Shown here piece by piece: positions 47,442 to 56,668 of a stretch of DNA of 64,000 bases. Made by a program: the position numbers and the translations under genes. Source of the DNA: Ferrovibrio sp. (GTDB lineage Bacteria; Pseudomonadota; Alphaproteobacteria; Ferrovibrionales; Ferrovibrionaceae). Numbering within the stretch: position 1 is the stretch's first letter; each line of letters starts with the position of its first letter. Location of the stretch: assembly GCF_025869515.1 (NCBI RefSeq), contig NZ_JAOZVR010000041.1:1-64000 (forward strand), written 5' to 3'. A model generated the notes under the pieces. That model did no database searches. It saw nothing but the letters and a program-made list of their open reading frames with translations, and had not been told where the DNA came from.

Positions 47442-50197
47442 ATGCCGAAGCGGCGGCTGGGGCGTTGTATGGCGGGCTGCGGATCGATCATGTCAGCCAT
47501 CGTTACGGCAAGACCGTTGCGCTGGAGGATGTAAGCCTCGCGCTGGCGCCGGGTGCCGCCCTGGCGCTGGTCGGCCCCGATGGCGTCGGCAAATCCACCC
47601 TGCTGGCACTGGCCGCCGGTGCCAAGACGCTGCAGCAGGGCGGCATCGCCGCACTGGGGGCGGCGTTCGCCGATCGCCGTGCCCGCGAATCCGTGCAACC
47701 GCGCATCGCCTATATGCCGCAGGGCCTTGGCCGCAATCTCTATGCCAGCCTCACGGTGCGCGAGAATATCGCTTTCTTCGCCCGGCTGTTCGGCCATGAC
47801 CGGGCCGAGGAGGCGCGGCGCATTCCGGCGCTGCTGGAGGCCACCGGCCTGATGCCTTTCGCCGACCGGCCGATGCAGAAACTGTCCGGCGGCATGAAGC
47901 AGAAACTCGGACTGTGCTGCGCGCTGGTGCACGATCCCGACCTGCTGATCCTGGATGAGCCGACCACCGGCGTCGATCCGCTGTCGCGCCGCCAGTTCTG
48001 GGACCTGGTCGACTCGATCCGGCAGAGCCGGCCGCAGCTTGCCCTGCTGGTGGCGACCTCGACGATGGACGAAGCCGAACGCTTCGGCCAGGTCGTGATG
48101 CTGGATCAGGGCCGCATCCTGGCCGCCGGCAGCCCGGCCGACCTGAAGCGGCAGAGCGGCACGACGACGCTGGAGCAGGCTTTCATCGCCCTGCTGCCGC
48201 CCGAACGGCGCGGCGGCCTGGACGGCGAACCGCCGGCGCCATCGCCGTATCTCGATGACACCGCCGAACCGGTAATCGCGGCGCGCGGGCTGACCCGGCG
48301 GTTCGGCGATTTCACCGCCGTCGATCATGTCGATCTGGCGATCCGGCGCGGCGAGATTTTCGGCTTCCTCGGCTCCAATGGCTGCGGCAAGACCACGACG
48401 ATGAAAATGCTGACCGGCCTGCTGCCGGCATCCGAAGGTGAAGGTTTCCTGTTCGGGCAGCCGGTTTCAGCCGGCGATTTCGCCATCCGCCGCCGCATCG
48501 GCTACATGGCGCAGAGTTTCTCGCTCTATGGCGAGCTGACGGTGCGGCAGAATCTGGTGCTGCATGCCGCGCTCTACGGCCTGAGCGAAGCCGATGCCGT
48601 CACCCGCAGCAAGGCGATGGTGCAGCATTTCGATCTCAAACCCTATCTGGATGCCGTGGCCGACACCCTGCCGATGGGGGTGCGGCAGCGCCTGTCGCTG
48701 GCGGTGGCGATCATCCACGAGCCGGAAATCCTGATTCTGGACGAACCGACCTCGGGCGTCGATCCGGTGGCGCGCGAGGCCTTCTGGCGCGAGCTGGTGC
48801 GGCTGGCGCGCGCGCAGGGCGTCACCATTTTTATTTCCACGCATTACATGGCCGAGGCGACGCGCTGCGACCGCGTCGCCTTCATGCATGCAGGGCGCGT
48901 GATCGCCACCGGCACTCCCGCCGAGCTGCAGGCGGCGCAGGGTGCGGCGACGCTGGAAGAAGCCTTTATCGCCTATATGGAACTGGGCGGTCGCAGCACC
49001 GAGCCGGCACCGGCGATGGCGGTTGCGACAACCGTCGCGCCGGTCTCCCAGGGCTCTATCGGTGTGCCGCGCGGCCTGTTTTCCGGTCGCCGCTTCCGCG
49101 CCTATGCCTGGCGCGAAAGCATCGAATTGCTGCGCGATCCGATCCGGCTGGCTTTCGCCCTGTTCGGAACGGTCATGCTGATGCTGATCTTTGGCTACGG
49201 CATCACCTTCGATGTCGACAATATCAGTTTCACCGCACTGGATGGTGACGGCACGCCGGAAAGCCGCGCCTATATCGAAGCCTATGCCGGCTCGTCGTAT
49301 TTCAAACGCGAGGCCGATGTGGTGGATGGTGCTGCCTTGCTGCAGCAGCTGCGCGGCAACCGGGTGGCTCTTGCCATCGAGATTCCACCCGGTTTCGGCG
49401 CCGATCTGCGTCGCGGCCGCAACACCGAGGTTTCCGTCTGGATCGATGGCGGCATGCCGTTCCGGGCCGAGACCATCGAGGGCTATGTCAGGGGTGCCCA
49501 TAGCAGTTTTCTCGCCGAAGTGGTGCGCCAGCAGGGTCGGGAGGTTATCGCTTCTGCCAACCTGGTCATGCGGTATCGCTACAATCAGGCCTTCCGCAGT
49601 ATCGACGCCATGGTGCCGGCGCTGTTTGCCATGATGCTGATGCTGATCCCGGCCATCCTCACGGCACTCGGCGTTGTCTCCGAGCGTGAACGCGGTTCGA
49701 TCACCAATCTTTATGTCACACCGGTACGCAAGCTGGAATTCCTGCTCGGCAAGCAGATGCCCTATGTGGCGCTGGCCTATGTCAATGTGCTGTTGCTGAT
49801 CGTTATGACGGTCTTCGTGTTTGGCGTGCCGCTGAAGGGCAGCCTGATCGGCCTGTTGCTTGGCGGCCTGTTCTATGTCCTGGCCAGTACCGGCATTGGC
49901 CTGCTGACCTCCTGCTTCACCCGCAGCCAGGTCGCTGCCCTGTTCGGTACCGCGGTATTGACCATCATGCCGACCGTGCACTTCTCCGGCCTTATGCAGC
50001 CGGTCTCTACCCTGCAGGGCGGGGCACGGCTGATCGGTGCATTCTTCCCCGCCACCTATTTCCTGCGCACCAGTGTAGGCGCCTTTACCAAGGGGCTGTC
50101 ATTGGCCGACCTGATGCCCTTCATCCTGACCACCGCAGCCTTCTGGCCGGCCTTTCTGGCGCTGGCCTGGCTGTTCCTGCGCAAACAGGAGGCCTGA
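47438..50197 (+). CDS. tandem ABC ATPase fused to ABC-2 permease (RbbA-like)
   Basis: Two ATPase domains (GPDGVGKSTLL...LSGGMKQKLGLC; GSNGCGKTTTMKML...LPMGVRQRLSLA) plus C-terminal ABC-2 membrane domain; 919 aa. Confidence 0.95.
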   Translation: MNAEAAAGALYGGLRIDHVSHRYGKTVALEDVSLALAPGAALALVGPDGVGKSTLLALAAGAKTLQQGGIAALGAAFADRRARESVQPRIAYMPQGLGRNLYASLTVRENIAFFARLFGHDRAEEARRIPALLEATGLMPFADRPMQKLSGGMKQKLGLCCALVHDPDLLILDEPTTGVDPLSRRQFWDLVDSIRQSRPQLALLVATSTMDEAERFGQVVMLDQGRILAAGSPADLKRQSGTTTLEQAFIALLPPERRGGLDGEPPAPSPYLDDTAEPVIAARGLTRRFGDFTAVDHVDLAIRRGEIFGFLGSNGCGKTTTMKMLTGLLPASEGEGFLFGQPVSAGDFAIRRRIGYMAQSFSLYGELTVRQNLVLHAALYGLSEADAVTRSKAMVQHFDLKPYLDAVADTLPMGVRQRLSLAVAIIHEPEILILDEPTSGVDPVAREAFWRELVRLARAQGVTIFISTHYMAEATRCDRVAFMHAGRVIATGTPAELQAAQGAATLEEAFIAYMELGGRSTEPAPAMAVATTVAPVSQGSIGVPRGLFSGRRFRAYAWRESIELLRDPIRLAFALFGTVMLMLIFGYGITFDVDNISFTALDGDGTPESRAYIEAYAGSSYFKREADVVDGAALLQQLRGNRVALAIEIPPGFGADLRRGRNTEVSVWIDGGMPFRAETIEGYVRGAHSSFLAEVVRQQGREVIASANLVMRYRYNQAFRSIDAMVPALFAMMLMLIPAILTALGVVSERERGSITNLYVTPVRKLEFLLGKQMPYVALAYVNVLLLIVMTVFVFGVPLKGSLIGLLLGGLFYVLASTGIGLLTSCFTRSQVAALFGTAVLTIMPTVHFSGLMQPVSTLQGGARLIGAFFPATYFLRTSVGAFTKGLSLADLMPFILTTAAFWPAFLALAWLFLRKQEA

Positions 50198-50199
50198 GC

Positions 50200-51324
50200 A
50201 TGCCGTCCCTGCGCAATGTTCTGCGGCTTTGCGGCAAGGAACTGACCAGCCTGCTGCGTGACCGGGTGCTGTTCGTTTTCATGCTCTATGCCTTCAGCCT
50301 GATGGTCTATGCCCAGGCCACCGGGACCTCGCATGATCTGGTCCGCGCCTCGCTCGGCGTCGTGGACGAGGACCGCTCGGCCTTGTCGCAGCGCATCATC
50401 GATGGCTTTCTGCCGCCGCGGTTCCAGAAACCGGCGATGGTGTCGCCCGATGCGGTGGATCATGCCATGGACCAGGCGCGCTACACCTTTGTGCTGAATA
50501 TCCCGCCGGATTTCCAGGCCGATGTGCTGGCTGGCCGGCATCCGGACGTGCAGCTGCTGATCGATGCCACTGCTGTCATGCAGGCCGGCATCGGTGCCAA
50601 TTACATCCAGTCCATCGTCAGCGACGAGATCGGCCGTTTCCTGCGCCGCGATGCCGCGGCGACGCCGGACAGTGTCGAGCTCAGACTACGCATTGCCTTC
50701 AACCAGACACTGGAGTCGACCTGGTTCACCGGTGCCATGGCGCTGCTGCAGGTGATCAACATGCTGGCCATCCTGCTGACCGGGGCGGCGGTGATGCGCG
50801 AACGCGAGCATGGCACACTGGAACATCTGCTGGTCATGCCGGTGCGGGCCAGCGAGATCATGCTGGCCAAGATCATCGCCAATGGCGGCGTGATCCTGTG
50901 TCTGTCGCTGATCTCGCTGTATGTCGTCCTGGAAGCCGTGCTTGGCATGCAGATCGCCGGCTCGCTGTCGCTGTTCTTTGCCGCGACGGCGATCTACCTG
51001 TTCTTTGCCGCCGCACTGGGCATCGTGCTCGCCACCTTCGCCGGTTCGATGGCGCAATTCGCCCTGCTGTTCATTCTGGTACAGATGCCGATGTACATGC
51101 TGTCCGGCGCGCTGACGCCGCTGGAGGCGATGCCGGGCTGGCTGCAGACCGCCGTGCAGCTGCTGCCGACCAAGCATTACGTGGCGGTGACACAGGCGAT
51201 CCTGTCGCGCGGTGCCGGACTGGAAACCGTCTGGCCGGAATTCCTCACCGTCTTCGCGATGGGCGCCGCGGCCTTCGCGGTCAGCCTGCTGCGCTTTCGC
51301 CGATTCCTCAGCCTGCAGCAGTGA
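50200..51324 (+). CDS. ABC-2 type permease (YhhJ-like)
   Basis: LRLCGKELTSLLRDRVLFVFMLYAFSLMVYAQATG...MREREHGTLEHLLVMPVRASEIMLAKI. Confidence 0.95.
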   Translation: MPSLRNVLRLCGKELTSLLRDRVLFVFMLYAFSLMVYAQATGTSHDLVRASLGVVDEDRSALSQRIIDGFLPPRFQKPAMVSPDAVDHAMDQARYTFVLNIPPDFQADVLAGRHPDVQLLIDATAVMQAGIGANYIQSIVSDEIGRFLRRDAAATPDSVELRLRIAFNQTLESTWFTGAMALLQVINMLAILLTGAAVMREREHGTLEHLLVMPVRASEIMLAKIIANGGVILCLSLISLYVVLEAVLGMQIAGSLSLFFAATAIYLFFAAALGIVLATFAGSMAQFALLFILVQMPMYMLSGALTPLEAMPGWLQTAVQLLPTKHYVAVTQAILSRGAGLETVWPEFLTVFAMGAAAFAVSLLRFRRFLSLQQ

Positions 51325-52314
51325 TCAGGCGTCGGGCAGCGTCAGCCAGTGCAGGCTGAACAGGCTGGCCTCGTCGGTCCACATCGCGGCGGGGCGGAAG
51401 CCGGCCTTTTCCGCCAGCGCGCGGAAGCCGGCAGGCGTGTATTTGTAGGAATTCTCGGTATGGATCGACTCGCCGGCGGCAAAAGCATAGCGCCGGTCGC
51501 AGATCGAAACGCTTTGCGCGCGCCGGCTGACCAGATGCATCTCGATGCGATGGGCGGCCGGCTGGTAGAAGGCGTAATGATTGAAGGCATCGAGATCGAA
51601 ATCGCCGTTCAGTTCGCGATTGATCCGCTGCAGCAGGTTGAGATTGAAAGCGGCGGTGACGCCGGCGCTGTCGTTATAGGCGGCATGCAGCACGGCGGGA
51701 TCTTTCACCATGTCGACACCGATCAGCAGACCGGCACCGCTTGAACCGCCGGTGCGCAGCACGGACGCGGCATTGCGCAGGAAACCGAGCGCTTCTTCGG
51801 GCGTGAAATTGCCGATGGTGGAACCGGGGAAGAAGCCGACACGGCAGCGCGCCTGCGGCAGCGGGGCCGGCAGCGCCAGCGCCTGGGTGAAATCGCCGGC
51901 CACCACGCGCACCGTCACGCCGGGATAGGCCTGGGCCAGCGGCGCCACGGCCGCCGAGAGATGCGGCCCGGAAATATCGATCGGCAGATAGCCGGCCGGA
52001 CGCGGCAGCGCATCGAGCAGCAGCCGCACCTTTTCGGCGGCGCCGGCGCCGAATTCCACCACCTCGGCATCGGAGCCGATGATGGCGGCGATCTCGGCGG
52101 CGTTGTCGCGCAGGATTTTCCGTTCCGTGCGGGTCGGGTAATATTCCGGCAGGCGACAGATCTGCTCGAACAGTTCCGAGCCGCGCCGGTCATAGAAATA
52201 CTTGGCCGGAATCGCCTTGGCATTCTGGCTCAGGCCGTGATGCACGTCCTGGCCGAAGGGGGTCGGACGGTGAAGCGGGCGCTGCTGGCGCTCGAGAATG
52301 GCAAGGTTATTCAT
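51325..52314 (-). CDS. egtD: L-histidine N(alpha)-methyltransferase (ergothioneine)
   Basis: IPAKYFYDRRGSELFEQICRLPEYYPTRTERKILRDNAAEIA...VEFGAGAAEKVRLLLDAL...GFFPGSTIGNF. Confidence 0.96.
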   Translation of the reverse strand: MNNLAILERQQRPLHRPTPFGQDVHHGLSQNAKAIPAKYFYDRRGSELFEQICRLPEYYPTRTERKILRDNAAEIAAIIGSDAEVVEFGAGAAEKVRLLLDALPRPAGYLPIDISGPHLSAAVAPLAQAYPGVTVRVVAGDFTQALALPAPLPQARCRVGFFPGSTIGNFTPEEALGFLRNAASVLRTGGSSGAGLLIGVDMVKDPAVLHAAYNDSAGVTAAFNLNLLQRINRELNGDFDLDAFNHYAFYQPAAHRIEMHLVSRRAQSVSICDRRYAFAAGESIHTENSYKYTPAGFRALAEKAGFRPAAMWTDEASLFSLHWLTLPDA

Positions 52315-53711
52315 GCGTCCTCCGCGAGACGGATGCCGGAAAATTGCCAGCGCGCGGCCGGCGGAAAGAAATTGCGATAGCTGGCGCGCACATGGCCCGG
52401 TGGCGTGACGCAGGAGCCGCCGCGCAGCACGATCTGGCTGACCATGAATTTGCCGTTGTATTCGCCCACCGCGCCGGCGGCGGGCTTGAAGCCCGGATAG
52501 GGTTCGTAGCCTGAGCGGGTCCATTCCCAGACCTCGCCGAACATCTGCAGGCGACCGGCCGGCGTGACCGAGGCGCGCGGATGCGGATGCGCGCGGTCGA
52601 GGAAGCTGCCGCGGAATTCGCAGCGGCCGGAATTGGCCGCATGCTCCCATTCGGCCTCGGTGGGCAGGCGCTTGCCGGCCCAGGTGGCGAAAGCCGCCGC
52701 CTCGTAGAAAGAGACATGGCAGACCGGTTCGGCCGGATCGATGGCGCGTTTGCCGTTCAGCGTGAAGATCTGCCAGCCGCCGTCACGTCTTGTATCCTGC
52801 GACCAGTAGAGCGGCGCCTGCCAGCCCTCGCGCTGCACCGTGGCCCAGCCATCCGACAGCCAGAGCTCGGCCTGGCTGTAGCCGCCGTCTTCCATGAACA
52901 TCAGGTATTCGCCGCAGCTGATCGGCCGCGTGGCGATGCGATAGGGATTGAGCAGCACGCGATGGCGCGGCCCCTCGTTGTCGAAGGCGAAGCCGTGGCC
53001 GTCATGGCCGATCTCGACGATGCCGCCGGCAAAGGAGATGAAATCGAGCGGCGCCGCCGGCTCGCGCGTGAAGGCCTGCGGCGGCTGGTAGGCGAGCGAC
53101 ACCGGATTGCGCCAGAAGGCATGCTTGATATCAGTGAGCAGCAGTTCCTGGTGCTGCTGTTCATGTGCCAGGCCAAGCGCCAGCAGCGGTGCAATCGCGG
53201 TGAGTTCGGCATTGTCGATGCGGGCGATCAGCTCGGCCATCGCCGCATCGACATAGCGACGATACTGCGTGACGGTATCGGCGGTCGGGCGGCTCAGGAT
53301 GCCGCGTTCGGGGCGCGGATGGCGCTCGCCGACGGCCTCGTAATAGGAATTGAACAGGTAGTTGTAATGCTCGTCGAAGACGCAGTAGCCGGGCTGGTGC
53401 GGCTGCAGCAGAAACGTCTCGAAGAACCAGGTGGTATGGGCGCGATGCCACTTCGCCGGACTGGCGTCGTCCATCGACTGCAGATTCTGGTCTTCAGGCG
53501 TCAGCGGTTCGGCCAGCCGCTCGGTCAGCGCGCGCACGGTGCGATAGCCATCCAGCAGCGCGTCGCGCGCGGCCTGGCTCTGCGCCGTAGAGAACACGCT
53601 TTTTACGGTCGTATCGTCGGCGGTATCGTAAATCGCGGCGGCGGCATCCGTGGTTCCGGAGTCTGTCGCGATACCGAAGGTGGTTTCTTCAAATGCGACG
53701 CTGCCGCTCAT
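52311..53711 (-). CDS. egtB: ergothioneine biosynthesis sulfoxide synthase
   Basis: DinB-like MDDASPAKWHRAHTTWFFETFLL and HEQQHQELLLTDIKHAF, then FGE-sulfatase domain FMEDGGYSQAELWLSDGWATV...HVSFYEAAAFATWAGKRLPTEAEWEHAA; ATGA overlap with egtD. Confidence 0.96.
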   Translation of the reverse strand: MSGSVAFEETTFGIATDSGTTDAAAAIYDTADDTTVKSVFSTAQSQAARDALLDGYRTVRALTERLAEPLTPEDQNLQSMDDASPAKWHRAHTTWFFETFLLQPHQPGYCVFDEHYNYLFNSYYEAVGERHPRPERGILSRPTADTVTQYRRYVDAAMAELIARIDNAELTAIAPLLALGLAHEQQHQELLLTDIKHAFWRNPVSLAYQPPQAFTREPAAPLDFISFAGGIVEIGHDGHGFAFDNEGPRHRVLLNPYRIATRPISCGEYLMFMEDGGYSQAELWLSDGWATVQREGWQAPLYWSQDTRRDGGWQIFTLNGKRAIDPAEPVCHVSFYEAAAFATWAGKRLPTEAEWEHAANSGRCEFRGSFLDRAHPHPRASVTPAGRLQMFGEVWEWTRSGYEPYPGFKPAAGAVGEYNGKFMVSQIVLRGGSCVTPPGHVRASYRNFFPPAARWQFSGIRLAEDA

Positions 53712-54048
53712 CTCTGGGCTCTCCCCTGCACGCGACCTGACAAACGCCCCCGGCAACGAGGCTGGACAACGAGGTATGCCATCATGACTGAAAGTCACGA
53801 TGCCGGCGGCCTGATAAAACGCTTCCCCGGTCCCGTGGTTCCGACCCTGCGGTTCCGGTTTGCTCCCGGTTTGACCCGGTCGGTTCCCGTATTGCCACGT
53901 CACAACAGATTGGGCACTTTTGCCGCGCGATCCAGTGTCTGGCGATGACGTGCCCGTGACTGCTGACAGAATCTGGCAGGCCTGGCCCTGCGGCGCCGTT
54001 TCGGCACCGCACGCCGCCGTTCTATCCTGCCGCAGGGAGGCATGACAC

Positions 54049-54495
54049 ATGAATGAGGCGAAGGATTGGCGCTCAGGGGTCATCGTGCGGCGCGCGGCGG
54101 CGGTGACTGCCGGCAGAGCGGCCGGCGGCGGGCGGGCCACCGTTTTCGATTTCGCCGGCCCTGATGCCCGGACGGGGACTGGCGGCACCCGAACCTGGAT
54201 CGGCAGCGTCAGCGTGTCGCCGCAGTCCAATACCGGACCGCATCATCACGGCCGCCACGAGGTGACGATCTATGTCGTGGCGGGCCGCAGCGAAATCCGC
54301 TGGGGCGAGCGGCTGGAATATGCCGCCGAGATCGGCCCGGGCGATGCGGTCTATTTCGCGCCCTTTGTGCCGCATCAGGAACGCAGCCTGGAAAGCGATG
54401 CACCGGTGGAATATCTGGTGGTGCGCAGCGACAACGAGAAAATCGCGATCAGGCGCGACGACATCACGCCGGTCGAACGCCCGGACCTGATGTAA
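54049..54495 (+). CDS. cupin domain protein
   Basis: TGPHHHGRHEVTIYVVAGRSEIRWGERLEYAAEIGPGDAVYFAPFVPHQE. Confidence 0.9.
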   Translation: MNEAKDWRSGVIVRRAAAVTAGRAAGGGRATVFDFAGPDARTGTGGTRTWIGSVSVSPQSNTGPHHHGRHEVTIYVVAGRSEIRWGERLEYAAEIGPGDAVYFAPFVPHQERSLESDAPVEYLVVRSDNEKIAIRRDDITPVERPDLM

Positions 54496-54501
54496 CGCGC
54501 G

Positions 54502-55143
54502 TTATTTTCCGAGATGGCTGTCGATCAGCCGCTCGGCCGCCGCGACCAGCATGCGGGCCGGCCCGCCGCCGGCATGGAAAATCTGGCCGGTGACGAAGGC
54601 GCCCTCGATCAGCAGCATCAGCCCGTCGCCGAGCTGTTTCGGATCGTCAGCACCCATATCGGCGGCGAGCTCGGCCAGCCGCAGCCGCAGCGCCTGCTTA
54701 TGCTGCTCCGACACCTTGCGGGCCGGATGGTGGTCGTCGGGATATTCCACGGCGGTGTTCGACAGGCCGCAGCCGCGATAGTTCGGCCCGCCGGCGCGTT
54801 CGCCGAGATCGCGCAGGTAGCTGAGCAGGCCCTCGCGCGGATTGTCCTGGCCGGCCGTCTCCAGCCTGGCCTCGAAGCGCTGCCAGAATTCGGCGTCGTA
54901 GTCGCGCAGATAGGCCGCCGCCAGTTCGTCCTTGGACGGGAAGCTGCGATACAGGCTCGGCTTGGTGACGCCGGCCCGGGTGACGATCTCGTCCACCCCG
55001 ACCGCGCGGATGCCCTCGCGATAGAACAGCTCGCGCGCGCTGCGCCGGATCTTGTCGGCGGCGCGCGGCGGATGGGTCTGCGGCGGGGCAGCCGTTTCAG
55101 GCGTCTCGGCGGCCGGGTCTCCGCTCACGATTTTGCGCGTCAT
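54502..55143 (-). CDS. TetR-family transcriptional regulator
   Basis: KIRRSARELFYREGIRAVGVDEIVTRAGVTKPSLYRSFPSKDELAAAYL. Confidence 0.95.
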   Translation of the reverse strand: MTRKIVSGDPAAETPETAAPPQTHPPRAADKIRRSARELFYREGIRAVGVDEIVTRAGVTKPSLYRSFPSKDELAAAYLRDYDAEFWQRFEARLETAGQDNPREGLLSYLRDLGERAGGPNYRGCGLSNTAVEYPDDHHPARKVSEQHKQALRLRLAELAADMGADDPKQLGDGLMLLIEGAFVTGQIFHAGGGPARMLVAAAERLIDSHLGK

Positions 55144-55165
55144 GGAGATTGGTCCTTGACAATGT

Positions 55166-55209
55166 TACCGACCGGTACGCATATAAGCGCACCATAACAC
55201 GTACCGGTA
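55166..55209. promoter_or_regulatory. paired TACCG(N)CGGTA operators in TetR/MFS divergent promoter
   Basis: TACCG-AC-CGGTA at 55166-55177 and TACCGGTA at 55202-55209, next to TTGACA (55156-55161). Confidence 0.65.
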
Positions 55210-55215
55210 AGTCAC

Positions 55216-56505
55216 ATGAGCTTAGCACGCCCCGCCTTCCCAGGCAAAAAGATCTTGGGCCAGAAATATGCGTTCGTCGTCGTCGGCGTCATTTTCCTCT
55301 GCCTGCTGGTCGCCGCCGGCCTGCGCTCCACGCCCAGCGTGCTGCTGGTGCCATGGGAAAAGTCGTTCGGCTGGAGCCGCGACACCACCTCGCTGGCCGC
55401 CGCCATCGGCATCTTCCTCTACGGCCTGGTCGGACCCTTTGCCGCAGCATTGATGCAGAGTTTCGGCATCCGCCGCACGCTGCTGACCGCGCTGGCGCTG
55501 ATGGCGGGCTCCACCGCGCTGTCCACCCTGATGACCGACTCCTGGCACCTGATCGCCAGCTGGGGCGTGATGTCCGGCCTGGGCTCGGGCGCCGTGGCGC
55601 TGGTGATGGGCGCCACGGTCACCAACCGCTGGTTCGTCCGCAACCGCGGCCTGGTCATGGGTCTGCTCACCGCCAGCACCGCCACCGGCACGCTGATCTT
55701 CATCCCGCTGCTGTCGGCGATTGCCGAGGCCGGCGGCTGGGCCACGGTGGCCTGGACCGTGGCGATCGCCTGCGCCGCGTTGATCCCGCTGGTCTTCTGG
55801 CTGCTGCCGGAACGCCCCGCCGATATGGGGCTGATGCCCTATGGCGCCACCGAGATGGCACCGCCGGCACCGCCGGCGCAGAACCCGCTGGTGTTTGCCG
55901 TCAGCGCGCTCGGCCGCGCCTCGAGGAAGCCCGACTTCTGGTTCCTGTTCGCCACCTTCTGGATCTGCGGCTTCACCACCAACGGCCTGGTCGGCACGCA
56001 TATGCTGTCGTTCTGCGGCGACATGGGCATCGCGGTGACCACGGCGGCCGGCGTGCTGGCGCTGATGGGCTTTTTCGACCTGTTCGGCACCACCGCCTCG
56101 GGCTGGCTCACCGACCGCTACGATCCGCGCAAGCTGCTGTTCATGTATTACGGCCTGCGCGGCCTGTCGCTGGTCTACCTGCCCTATACCGATTTCTCGC
56201 TGGTCAGCCTGTCGGTCTTCGCCGTCTTTTACGGGCTGGACTGGATCGCCACCGTGCCGCCGACCGTGCGGCTCGCCACCGAGGCCTTCGGCGAGCGCGA
56301 TGGCCCGGTGGTGTTCGGCTGGATCGCTGCCGGCCATCAGCTCGGCGCCGCATCGGCCGCCTTCTTCGCCGGCTGGATGCGCGTGCAGCAGGGCAATTAC
56401 TTCGAGGCTTTCGTGATCGCCGGCGTCACCGGCGTGATCGCCGCCGGGCTGTCGCTGCTGATCCGCGGCCGCAAGGGCCAGCAGCCGCTGGCGGCGGCGG
56501 TATAA
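55216..56505 (+). CDS. MFS transporter
   Basis: 12-TM-like protein, GLGSGAVALVMGATVTNRWFVRNRGLVMGLLTASTATGTLIFIPLLSAIAE. Confidence 0.95.
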   Translation: MSLARPAFPGKKILGQKYAFVVVGVIFLCLLVAAGLRSTPSVLLVPWEKSFGWSRDTTSLAAAIGIFLYGLVGPFAAALMQSFGIRRTLLTALALMAGSTALSTLMTDSWHLIASWGVMSGLGSGAVALVMGATVTNRWFVRNRGLVMGLLTASTATGTLIFIPLLSAIAEAGGWATVAWTVAIACAALIPLVFWLLPERPADMGLMPYGATEMAPPAPPAQNPLVFAVSALGRASRKPDFWFLFATFWICGFTTNGLVGTHMLSFCGDMGIAVTTAAGVLALMGFFDLFGTTASGWLTDRYDPRKLLFMYYGLRGLSLVYLPYTDFSLVSLSVFAVFYGLDWIATVPPTVRLATEAFGERDGPVVFGWIAAGHQLGAASAAFFAGWMRVQQGNYFEAFVIAGVTGVIAAGLSLLIRGRKGQQPLAAAV

Positions 56506-56552
56506 ATGCCGCCGCGACATACAGGAGTATATGGCGTGGAGTACAAGAGCAT

Positions 56553-56590
56553 GTAAATCGCATCGGGCCGGATCGTTCGATGCGATTCAC
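56553..56590. repeat. long inverted repeat (hairpin) downstream of MFS gene
   Basis: GTAAATCGCATCG...CGATGCGATTCAC: perfect 10-bp arms (56556-56565/56578-56587), extended 12/13. Confidence 0.85.
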
Positions 56591-56668
56591 AAAGACGACA
56601 TGCTGAAAATGTGATGGCATTGCCCCGGGGAAAGCGGGGGCAGTGCAGCGATCCTGCGCTGGGCAGCA

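Noticed and set aside
48467-49981. 504-aa minus-strand ORF
   Set aside because: Antisense of the RbbA-like ABC protein; His/Gln/Asp-rich composition.
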